Assembly: GCA_019916065.1 (NCBI GenBank)
Contig: CM034240.1
Location: 16,787,894-16,851,893, forward strand
Direction: 5' to 3'
DNA length: 64,000 nt
Source: Vitellaria paradoxa
Taxonomy: Eukaryota; Streptophyta; Magnoliopsida; Ericales; Sapotaceae
Part shown: piece by piece, positions 33,910 to 44,500 of the stretch
Layout of the letters: the number at the start of each line of letters is the position of its first letter
How positions within the stretch are numbered: the stretch's first letter is position 1
Program-made: the position numbers and the translations under genes
Notes under the pieces: generated by a model
Databases searched by the model: none
What the model saw: the letters and a program-made list of their open reading frames with translations, nothing else
Told to the model about the DNA's origin: nothing

Positions 33910-34685
33910 TATATGCTAACAATTACTCGTGCCTGAAGGCATAAAAATATAATTTAGCGTGTAAATAACTTAAATTTAAATTTATAAAGCAAACTTATAT
34001 AAAAAAAAAAGTAAAAATAACATATAAAAATAAAAATCATTAATCAAAAGAGATTAATGTATAAAATTTTATTATTTATTGCAAATACTATTACTTTTTT
34101 AAAATATTAATTTAAAATCTTTTATATAAAAAGTATTCAAAAAAATACGTACACTTTACACTATGTGTCGTTTATGTAATAAGTAAGTTTAAAATTTTAA
34201 ATTTGAGATATTTTTAACTGTTGAATTCGCTAAATAGCCATGATTATTTTTCTTTTTCTCTCACTGTTTTCATATTTTTTAATACTTTTTATATAAAAGA
34301 TTGTAAATTAATATTTTAAAAAATATAACATACACTTTTACACTCTATTTCATTTATAAAATAAAGAAGTTTAAAATTTTAAATATTTTTAACTATTAAA
34401 TTTGTTAATTGGTCAAAATTATTTCTCTTTTTCTCTCACTATTCCAGTAATTTTTTTTATACTTTTTATATAAAAGATTTTAAATTAATATTTTACAAAA
34501 GTAATAATATTTGTAATAAATAATAAAATTTTATATCTTAATCTCTTTTAATTAATGATTTTTATTTTTATATGTTATTTTTACACTTTTTTATATAGGT
34601 TTGCTTTATTAATTTAAATTTAAATTATTTACATGCCAAATTATATTTCTATGTTTTCAGGCATAAGCAATTGCTAGTTATAATA
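33910..34685. mobile_element. ~770-bp TIR element with ~230-bp inverted repeats
   Basis: The left arm from about 33915 (AATTACTCGTGCCTGAAGGC, AATATAATTTAGCGTGTAAA, ATTAATCAAAAGAGATTAAT) is mirrored by the complement of about 34440-34680 (AATTGCTTATGCCTGAAAAC, AATATAATTTGGCATGTAAA, ATTAATTAAAAGAGATTAAG). The middle has two related TTTTAATACTTTTTATATAA blocks. No transposase. A diverged relative of its end lies at about 35740 (TGCCCCTGCCTAAAGGCAC). Confidence 0.8.
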
Positions 34686-35792
34686 AAAAAGATAAAAACT
34701 TTTAGAGTAGTATGTATATTATCATAAACTTAAGGTTAAAAAAAAGTTATACTAAACTCATCATTATCATAAACTTTTTTATTTTATCTAGATATTAGGA
34801 CAATACATACTAAAAATTTTTAAATATTTTTACTACTGGACATGTATTTTCCTTCCCCTTGCTAGAAGAACTTGCCATTTCTTTTCCTTTGCACATCTTG
34901 TTTGCCTTAGTCTTTACCTTTGAAAAATAAGTTTAAAAAATTAATGTCTTGCTATTTTACATTGGAATGAGTAAATAACAGATAAATATTAAAATTATTA
35001 AAGAACTTACCACTGAAAGTGCATTCTCCTTCCGCTTTCTACTGTAGCTAACATTCCCCTTTCCTTTGGACATCATGTTTATTCTTACCTTTTTATTTAA
35101 AAGAACAGGCAAAAAATTTAGAGGCATGATATACTACTTTGTATTTATTATATTAAAACAGTACTTTGTTACATTAGAATAGTAGTCTTACCTCGTGAAT
35201 GCACGTGACATTAAAGTCTTGTTCATCACGAATCACAACGAATATATTTTTTCCATGCAAAAATTGAACCTATATATATAAAGGCATTTCAGAGGGGAAT
35301 AAATAAGCAGTAATACAATTTTCATGTCATGTCTTAATTTTTTCGTCTATGGATGAGTGTTATATGTACGGGTTATCCTTGGTATCTTAAAAATTAATAA
35401 AATAAAAGTAGTAAATGGATTATAATTTACCGTTCAATGTACTTCTACATTCACCTCTATTTTAAATAGCATAGGCAGAAGTACATATTAATCGCAATGA
35501 AAATCGAGCTATTCAAGAAAATCTAACTTACGTGACCAAAAATTGTGACGTCTTTCATGATCACAAATTGCTATAAGTTGATTACGTTACAACCTGAAAA
35601 TTCATTAAAATTAAACATTAATTGTAAAAACAAATACTCATTTATATTTTATCAAATAACCATTTTAATTTACCATGCGTTGAATTGCCTATATAAGAAT
35701 ATTAATGCAATAATAACTTAGCAACCAAAGCAAACTACTATTTGCCCCTGCCTAAAGGCACAAAAAATAATTTTTACTGATAAAAATAAATT
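34686..35792. other. AT-rich spacer
   Basis: Two diverged direct repeats near 34850 and 35040 share TTCCCCTTTCCTTTGxxCATC-like words. No long frame and no known protein. A relic end of the 33910 element is at 35740-35792. Confidence 0.4.
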
Positions 35793-36419
35793 TGTCATGC
35801 CCCGAAATCCACGACCGGGGACGTGGGAACGAAATCCAAAAAAAAAATAAATATCAAACCATAAAAAATGTACCATATCAGAGCGGAAGCTAATTAAAGT
35901 AAGTATTTATTCAATTTCTTAAATATTCAAAATACCTTTAAAATGCCCTAAAAATGGGCTACAAAACCATGCTACAAATATGGGCCCAAATCAATACTCC
36001 ATTACATTAAAATTTAACTATTAAAATGCAAAATAAAACAAATCATCCAGCTATAACAACCCAAGATGGCTAGCTAACCCACTGGTCTATCGCGAGCATT
36101 AACCCCTGCATTGCCAACTGTAGTAGGTGGTGAGCACTAAATTCCACGTGTGCTCAAAAAGCGTTTATAAAATATAATTTTTTTATCATGTAAAGCTATT
36201 AACACTAATAAATAAGAATAAAATTTAAAATCTCATAATTTTCAAAATATTCATATTTAATCATTACATTCAAATTATAAAGTTACTTAGTCATAATCCC
36301 GCAATCTCATGCTAAAAATAAATCATATCATATCATTGACATCACCACACATCAATATCATACTATGGGTCAGGTATTCTGCAAGTTTAGTCTGTGGCCT
36401 CAGAACTAAACCCAAAATA

Positions 36420-36600
36420 AATCACCAGGCCTAAGCCGTGGGGTACAACTAGTCCCACAGTCCTAGATGTACTCATTACATCCCCAGATCTCAGTCATGG
36501 GGTACAATTGGTCTCGCAGTCCCAAATGTACTCATCACATCCCTAGACCTCAATCATGGGGTACAATTGGTCTCGCATTCCCAAATGTACTCATTTGCCT
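36420..36600 (+). repeat. Three ~60-bp tandem repeats inside the solo LTR
   Basis: Each unit has CATGGGGTACAATTGGTCTC (first copy GTGGGGTACAACTAGTCCC), then a CCCAAATGTACTCAT-like block and CATCCC. Copies start near 36435, 36497 and 36554. Confidence 0.8.
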
Positions 36601-37199
36601 TAGTAGGCAAACTGGTTCTGCAGCCTCGATACTAAATATATGCTAGAATAAACCGTATATACATTTCATAGGTTTCTAGCCTACTGGTTATGCTAACCAC
36701 CCGGCATAGGTTTTGGGGGGTTTTCAACCCTTGGGCTCTAGAATCCACTCTTTCTAGTACCCTTAATGACCCCAATAACCCAAAAATCAAATCTCAAGTA
36801 ATTCATTTAATTAACAGCACAACATACACAAAAGTTCTCCATAATTTGATTTTTTTTTGTGTTCTCCCGTTTACTTTATAATTTTTATGAAGTATGAATT
36901 TGTTTCGGGCCTAAGTTTCATGTTGCCCTTCCATAAAATATTCTCATTCAATATTTATCAAATAAATATCATACAACCATATTCAGGAATATATATATGC
37001 AGCTAGCTTGGTAAATAAAATTTTATATCAAGCATGCCATGACCAAGAAGAATTCAAGACATAAATTTTGATAATTCATGAAAAATAGAAAATAAAATAT
37101 TTTATACTAATTCAAAAGCCTAAAATACTTATAATTAAGTCCAATTTCATGAAAAAAAAAATATTTAAATTTTTTTTCATAAAATCATAAAATACAGAA

Positions 37200-37960
37200 T
37201 TTAAAAATACTAAATGGGTATTTCTGCTAGAACCATACAGAACAGCTCATTTTCACGATTTTTATAAAATCCATTTTAAATCCAAAAATTTTAAAATTTT
37301 TACAAAAAGCTCATTCATATATCTAGTTTAATATATAAAAATTTTAAAAATTATATCAACTTTTATTTATACCTTTTATACCAAATATCTGACTATTGTC
37401 AATACAGCAATGTAAACCAAACAGCCAAGTTTCAATATTTTTATAAAATAAATTATTACTCAAAAATTTATAAAAAATTTACTGTAGAATCCCTAATATA
37501 TCTAGTTTCATATATAAAATTTTTAAAAATTAATTAAATCTCTAGGTGTCATTTTTATACCAAATATCAAACTCCTGTCAGCACAACAATTTAAAACAAA
37601 CAGTCAAATTACACGATTTTTATAAAATCTATTTTAACTCAAAAAAATATGAAATTTTTACTGGATACTAGTTTTGATATGTACTCCCATATATAAAAAT
37701 ATCAAAAATTAATTCAACCTCTAAGTATGAATTTCATATAAAAACAATGTTCTGATCCAGGTACAGAAATCCCAACCAATCAGTCAAGTTTGACTATTTT
37801 TAATAAATTTATTTAAATTCCAAAAATTATGAAAATTTTACAGGAAACTCGCCTATATGTCTAATTTAACATATAAAATTTTCATGAATTAAATCAATCT
37901 CTAAGTACGATTTTTATGGGAAAACAGTGTACCCATTTCAGTGTGAAAGTTCCAGAATTT
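37200..37960 (+). repeat. ~182-bp tandem repeats inside the solo LTR
   Basis: About four diverged units are seen. Marker blocks AAACCAAACAGCCAAGTTT (37414), AAACAAACAGTCAAATTAC (37595) and ACCAATCAGTCAAGTTTGAC (37774) are about 180 bp apart, each followed by a TTTTTATAAAAT block and later ATATATCTAGTTTxATATAT. The unit length is close to that of many plant satellite monomers. Confidence 0.8.
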
Positions 37961-38723
37961 CACATAATCAAGAATCAATTCATTGAACAAGTTTTTCATA
38001 TCTTGCACACACACATATATATACATGACATGATAAGAAAAAGTATATCAAATAAACACAATCCCACCTACCTCGAATTATATACGTCGACAAAGTATAT
38101 AAAAAAAACTCCAAATAAAACACCAACTCAAGTTGACCCTCTAGAGTGATTTCGGCGATCCCTTCTTTCGAACTTAACTCGAGACTTCGTTCGTCTTACA
38201 CCGATCTCTCTTACTAGGTATGATTGTACCAATCTCCTCTTGTTGAAACTTTTGAAACCAAAGTAGAAGAATAGCGGGAAGGAGAAAACTTTTTGTGCAG
38301 GTTTTGTATGTGAAAAAGATGATAGGAGATGAAGAAGAGTGGTTTATGTAAAAAAAAAGTTTCATATTTCCCTTCCGTTACATGTACCACCATAACTTAC
38401 CAATCAATACACCTTTAAACCACAAATTCCTAACTATAACCGTTTGGCCTCTCTTATGACAGTAATTTCTTGTCATAACTCTTCTTTCCTCTCTCTTACA
38501 CACACACAACCGATTAAATAAATAAAATAAAATAATAAAATTTGAAAAATAAAGTATATATATATTTTTAAAATTCTGGGTTCTTACAAAATTAATAATA
38601 ATATTTGTTGTCATTAAATAAATTTGTTTGGCTAAAAATTTTTAATCTACATAATAAAACACATCATTTAATTTGACATTTGTCTCAATCATCACTAAAA
38701 TTTCACCACATCATTACTTATTA

Positions 38724-39130
38724 TTACCTATATTATAAGGAATGATAGTTGATATGACATTCAATAGGTAGCTATTTAAATATATTTTTTTAAACAAAAA
38801 AATAGTTACCATAACTATTTAAATATAAAATAAATAAATATTTCAATTAAATTTTAATTTTTAATGTGCTTATTATCTATATTATAGGGAATGATAGTTG
38901 ATGTGACATTTAACAAGTAACTATTTAAATATAATTTTTTAAATAAAAATTTAGTTACTGCAACTATTAAAATATAAAAAAATAAATATTTAAACTAAAA
39001 TATCAATTTTAATGTGCTTATTATCTATGTTATAAGAAAAGATAATTGACGTGACATTTAACAGGTAAATATTTAAATTTCTTAATAAAAATTTATTAAT
39101 GTAATTATTTAAATATAATAAATAAATATC
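38724..39130 (+). repeat. ~146-bp tandem repeats, nearly three copies
   Basis: Unit starts near 38726, 38871 and 39018 share TTATCTATATTATAxGGAATG, GATGTGACATTTAACAxGTA and ATATAAATAAATAT blocks. AT-rich and non-coding. Confidence 0.75.
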
Positions 39131-40470
39131 TATATTATATCTCAAATTTAACAGTTGAAAATATCTCAAATTCAAAATTTTAAATTTTTTTATTATATAA
39201 ATGACATCTTTATATAAAAAGTATTAAAAAATACAGGAAGAGCAAAAGAAAAAAAAATAATCTTGATCATTTAACAAATTCAATAATTGAAAATATCTCA
39301 AATTTAAAATTTAAAATTTTCTTATCATATAAATGACACATAATGTAAAAGTAAAATTTAAGTTTAAGTTTAAAATTTAAGTTTTAAGCACATTAAAATT
39401 AAAATTTTAATTTAAAGGTTTATTTTTTGATAAAATTTTTAAAAATTTAAAATTTAAATATATTTTTCTAAATAAAAATTTAGCTAACTTTGTCTAATAA
39501 ATATCCATAATTATGTAATAATAATAGATAATATAAGTAAACTATAGCTTATATAATTTTACAAAATATAATATCCACAAAATCATAAAAAAATCTTTCT
39601 CAATTCAAAAAAAAAAAAAAATTACTCGGACATTTCTTAAAATTTACTTTGATTTGAAACAGAGAAAAAATAATTTTTTTGTGCCAAATCATAATTTTTT
39701 TAAATTGAATTGCATGGTCATTAGTAGAGAATGCCAAATATCCAATATCAAGGCATCTCCTATACAATTTATATAAATTGTCACAAAAATGCATAGCATA
39801 GAGGCAATGCCATATAGTAGATATCCCATCCAAAGAAAAAAATCAATTTTTCTCCATTTCACACCCAAAAAAAAAAAAAATCAGTTTTTCTCTGTTTCAC
39901 ACCAAAAAAATTAGGATTTATAAAGAAATTATAATAAAATTAACCTACATGCCATTGACTTTTCTCTCTCCGTAATCAAGGATTGACTATTACAATTTAC
40001 ATGACAAAATATGTATATATATGTATTTATGCACACTTTTATTATAAAGAAAATCAAAATACTATCTTTAATTTAAATACATAAATATGTCCAATACCAA
40101 AGTTCACAGGCAATATAGGCACGTCCAATAAACAGGCACGGGTAATTGAAATAGTCTTCTGACTTCTATGCAATAACAAAGTTCAATGGCCTCTCTCTCT
40201 CATAGGTTATGTTTTATAAGATAGATTTTAATTTATTCTAATTTCATTTTAATCTTTAATTTGAACACTATGTAAAAAATTCATTGCACCCTGAACACTT
40301 TAATTCCTGCCCTCAAGTTCTCTCTCTAATTATTCTTTGTCTACAAATACATATACACATGTCTGACCAAGTCGTGTACAAACAGTCAACGTCTAAGTTA
40401 GTCTTTTTCACCAAATGCCATCAGACGACTCTGACCCACTCTCTCCCTTGCCCACCTCTTCTCTTTCTTT
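39131..40470. other. AT-rich intergenic DNA
   Basis: Contains TTTAAAATTTAAA-rich sequence near 39160-39440 related to the interior of the 33910 element (AAATGACACATAATGTAAAA). No protein is recognised. Confidence 0.45.
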
Positions 40471-40476
40471 GTAGTC

Positions 40477-40662
40477 ACTCTTTATCCACACACCCATACA
40501 CGTCTATATACATACATGAATATAAATATGCGATATGCCTCCAACTCGCTTCCCTGGGTCATGAAAGGTACTCTTTATCCACACACCCATACACGTCTAT
40601 ATACATACATGAATATAAATATGCGATATGCCTCCAACTCGCTTCCCTGGGTCATGAAAGGT
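40477..40662 (+). repeat. Exact 93-bp tandem duplication
   Basis: The units 40477-40569 and 40570-40662 read identically, from ACTCTTTATCCACACACCCA to CTGGGTCATGAAAGGT. Since 93 is a multiple of three, overlapping frames are repeated in phase, but no real protein is recognised. Identity of the copies points to a recent event. Confidence 0.9.
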
Positions 40663-40879
40663 ATTACCCGTCCATTCGGTATATGGGGGCACTACGGTGT
40701 ATAGATATATACACACATGGCTCAATTGCCAACTATTTAATTTGTGGGCTTGAGATATCTCTTCTGGATTTTGTTCAAATCAAACACATTAACACAATTG
40801 ACAGAACACCTAATTTTGATCTCTTTCCTCTCTTCTCCCCACTGGTCTTTTCTCTCTCAAGCACCATACGAAATCTGGA

Positions 40880-41220
40880 AGCCCTCATCCATGGCAATTA
40901 GCGATGCACCGCCGTCAACGGACAACTCTACAGCGGCGGAGGAGGAGGCTGGAGGTCTCACAACCTATCCTCCTTGTACCCGCGCCCTCGATATTCGATG
41001 CCACTGCTGTCTTGAATGATGCTCTATTTCACACACACAGCCAAATCCAAACCAAGCCCAAGTGTTTATTTGGTGGCCCAGAGATGCAGAGATGAAAGCG
41101 AGTCACTAAGCATAAATTGTACGCTTTGGAGGGCAAGGTCAAGGCTTCTCTCAAGAAGAGGTTTCAATTGTGCGTGGCTATACAAATTAAGAAAAAAGAA
41201 ACAAAGGAATGTCTTTTAAT
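40880..41220 (+). other. GC-richer patch with short unidentified frames
   Basis: A local rise in GC with codon-like texture. One frame from the ATG at 40891 gives MAISDAPPSTDNSTAAEEE and stops after 42 codons. A second frame over the same bases runs through PILLVPAPSIFDATAVLNDAL. No single frame covers the patch, so a decayed exon with shifts is as likely as non-coding DNA. I do not recognise the family. Confidence 0.25.
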
Positions 41221-42069
41221 TTGGGTGCTATATATATATATATATATGCATATGCTTCTGTAATATATATTGTCAGCTTCCTCCTCTCTCATTTTACTCT
41301 TGGATGAACAGCCCTCGCTCTTTTTTTTTTTTCTTTCTCTCCTCCGTTCTTTTCGTTCCCTCTAGTGTATCACATTTATCCCTAATGTAAATACATATAT
41401 ATTGTTTCTACTCTATACAGAAAGATAAAGAAGTGAAGAAAGCTGGGTACCTCGCTTTTCTTTTTTTCCTTGTCCTGGGTTTCTCCAGCCCCGCTGATGT
41501 CCAGTTGTTGCTGCTAATTATGGTTCCAAGCTCTAGCGATATTGCTTGGCCAAGAAGAGGGAGTGAGGAGAGTGTTGTTGGCCAGAGAGCGAGAGAACAA
41601 AGGTGGGAGAGTAAAAAGGAAGAATAAAAAAATTTGGTGAGTAGAAATAAGATAGAGAATGAGGAAATCGAGGGAAGGCGGGAGTTTATGGGCAAAGGCT
41701 TCCGTGGTAAAATTTAAGCCATTTGATTGTTTGTAAAATTCAATCTCAACTGTTAATTATAGTTTGTGTGAGGGATATTTTTGAAATGGGATATGTTTTA
41801 TTATATAGATGTACACACGTAAAATATAAATAATTTTATTTTAAAATAAAAATATTTATAATATTATAATTATGCTTTAAATTGAATTTTGTATAATAAT
41901 ATTTATGACATTATAGGCATGGAAAACATATGATGAAAACAAAAAAAGATGGGCAATTGTATTCAATGACAAAACAAAGTGAAATATAAGAGATTATTTG
42001 TGAAGTACAAATAAACTCATCAAAATATTAATCATTATTGAATTTATCTAGTTAATGTTGAGTTGGTTT
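41221..42069. other. Intergenic DNA with a TA microsatellite and short frames
   Basis: A TA run lies at 41231-41248. At 41433-41627 both strands are open for over 60 codons; the plus frame starts MKKAGYLAFLFFLVLG, resembling a signal peptide, but the rest has no recognisable domain. Confidence 0.3.
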
Positions 42070-43349
42070 AAGGACCGTTTGGCTCTAAAATATGTAAAAA
42101 ATTTCTACAAACCTTTTTCCACTTTGAATTATATAAATCCCTATAAGGTGTGTTTATGAGTAAAAAAATTCATGAATTTCGAGGAGTTTTTAAAATATGA
42201 GTTATGAGATCTTTTTATAAACTTGTGAGTTTTTAAGTGAAGAGTTTTAAGCTATTATTTTGAATTTGTTAAACACCTCATAATTTATGAGTGAGTATTT
42301 TGTTCTAATTTTTTGAATATCCTGATTTAGGGTGTTCTCATGGGTTTATAAATTTTTGGATAATAATACTCTCGTTAAAATATTAAAATTCAAATTAAAC
42401 ATTTCTTAACAAAACCCTATTATTATATATTTTAGATAGTCTATAATTTGGATTTCACTTATTTGAACAATTATTTTGAATGTTATATATTTTGGATGAT
42501 CTACAATATATATGTGACTTATTTGAAATAATATTTTTGGATATCAATTTTGGAAGATTTTTTTTTAGCAAGTCGCATTTTTATTATTGAATTTTTCTCA
42601 TGTTACTTTAATATATATCGTAATATATTATTTTCTATGTATGTGTTTAAATACCAATAACTATTGTAATACTAATTGCTTAAGAAAAAAATAAAAGTAT
42701 ATGTGTCATTTTATTATTAGTAGATACCTAAGAATCAATTTAAAAATAAACTTTCAAGCAAAAATTCATTATTTTTAAATTTATGTTCCTGAATATGTCA
42801 GAACCCATTTAAAAATAAACTTTCAAGCAAGGATTTATTATTTTTAATTTCATGTTCTTGAACATATCAGAACCCACAACTTAGAACCCATACATTAAAA
42901 AAATCTCAACACCTAAAAATCCATACTTTAAAAATACTTCAGAACTCGTACTTTAAAACTCTCAAACACAACCATAATCTCTATGAAGTCTAATAAATCT
43001 CCAAAAAATTCTGTGCAAAACGTCAAAAATTATCTGCCAAAATTCATTCAACCGGAATTATCTGCCCAGAATCCATTCGGTAGAGGTTTATTGGAATTTA
43101 TAGAGATTATAGAGATTTGTAAAGATTTTTGGACTGTTTGGAAGCCCAAAACTTACCAAAACTCGCTAACTTTTACCAAATTTTTTACTTTTTTTAATTA
43201 AATTTTATCACATATCATCTTTACATCAATATTTTTAACTTATCTTCTACTTTTTTTTTTTACCATCCAAATACCACTTTTATAGAAATTTATGTAATTC
43301 CAAGAAAAAAAATTATAATTTTTATTTTAGAGTTTCAAACAGTCCCTTA
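42070..43349. mobile_element. ~1.28 kb non-autonomous TIR element
   Basis: The left end AAGGACCGTTTGGCTCTAAA and the complement of the right end, TAAGGGACTGTTTGAAACTC, are inverted repeats. The interior has AT-rich arms and a direct repeat of AAAATAAACTTTCAAGCAA (about 42742 and 42810). A smaller MITE appears nested at about 43135-43285. No transposase is encoded. Confidence 0.65.
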
Positions 43350-43424
43350 GATCCAAAAAAATTTACATACAAAAGGATTTGTTTTTGTCGAGCACGGTGA
43401 CTTGGCAATTGTGTGTATTTTTTT

Positions 43425-43585
43425 TTATAATATTGGCACTGTATGAAATTAAAAAAATATAAAATTTTACAAATTTTTATAAATAAAAATTATGAGACTG
43501 TAAAATTTAAATTTTTATTCAGTGCACAAAATACGAAACACTAATCTTTATAAATTTATACAAATTTATACAACTTCAAATATAT
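43425..43585. repeat. Dispersed repeat, sister of 30710-30870
   Basis: It shares GGCACTGTATGAA, AAATTTTACAAATTTTTATAAA, a CAAAATACGAAACACTAATC block and TATAAATTTATACAAATTTA with the 30710 copy. Confidence 0.65.
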
Positions 43586-44500
43586 CTATTATTCCGTGCA
43601 TCTTGCTAATAAAAATCTACATGCATGTTTTTATTTAATCGCGTTATAAAATAAAAAAATGAGTAATATATTTTAACACATTATTTATTTTTGAATTTCT
43701 CAAACTCAACATGCATTCTTTTTGAGGCTTTTGCCCCCGTGCATATATATTCAACGATATTTATTTCTTAATTTATTCAATTAAAATATATTATTCAATA
43801 TATGCATTAACAAAATTTTTAGACCATTTTAAAGCCACAATCCTTGTTTTGAACTACGATTATTCAATCCTATAAAAAAAAAAAGAAGAATTTAATATTC
43901 AAAAATTATTATTATTATTATTATTTTTTCCTTTCGTTTATTTCCCATGGCCAAAGATTTGGGAATTGGGATGAAAAACATATACATTTTTTCCAGTAAA
44001 ATCCAAAACAAAACAGATTATTGATGAAGCTTGGCGGTCCCCGATTTCAAAGTCTCAAATGGGGCCCACACAAGTCACTCAAAATCCACAAACAGCGCAT
44101 TCAAAATGCGTCCCTGGCGCCGCCACCACCGGCTCTATAATGCACGCCACGAAACCCCTCTCTCTGTTCCATCCCTAGGTCAGCTCCTCTGTCGGCTCGT
44201 GGTCGGTAGAAATTTCAAATTTTTTTTTTTTCTTTTGAAATCCCTTTTGAATCGCCCGATCGCCAAGCAACGTTACGAATTCTCTTCAATCTTCAAAGGC
44301 CGCGAAACCATATCCAGAACAACGGTGCCTTCAATCAATCATTCACCCGCCCTCTCACTAATCCACCCGATTCTCAATCAAACCACTTCAAAAATTTTCT
44401 CCCTACACATTCTCATACACACCATAAACTCACGGGTTGACTCTGTGTGTGTGGTGTGGAGGCTGCTGTGTTTATCAATCTGTAATTTATATAACTAGAA
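43586..44500. promoter_or_regulatory. Probable promoter and 5' UTR of the PP1 gene
   Basis: The last ~450 bp before the PP1 start are GC-richer than the surroundings, with a TATA-like CTCTATAATG at 44133-44142 and a pyrimidine-rich 5' leader (CTCTCTCTGTTCC). The transcription start cannot be fixed. Upstream of 44000 the DNA is AT-rich with a short ATT repeat near 43908-43925. Confidence 0.45.

Larger units (their letters stand above)
35793..38588. mobile_element. Solo LTR (2796 bp), TSD AAATT
   Basis: It starts TGTCATGCCCCGAAATCC and ends GGGTTCTTACA, flanked by AAATT at 35788-35792 and 38589-38593. There is no internal domain or gag/pol frame. It contains two tandem repeat fields, listed separately. 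The large LTR size and TGTCA-CCCC start suggest a Ty3/gypsy-type family, related at least in layout to the solo LTR at 11916-14243. Confidence 0.88.

Noticed and set aside
36420..37960. Tandem repeats considered as a CRISPR-like array
   Set aside because: Units are directly adjoining and diverged without unique spacers, inside a plant LTR; this is an ordinary tandem repeat.
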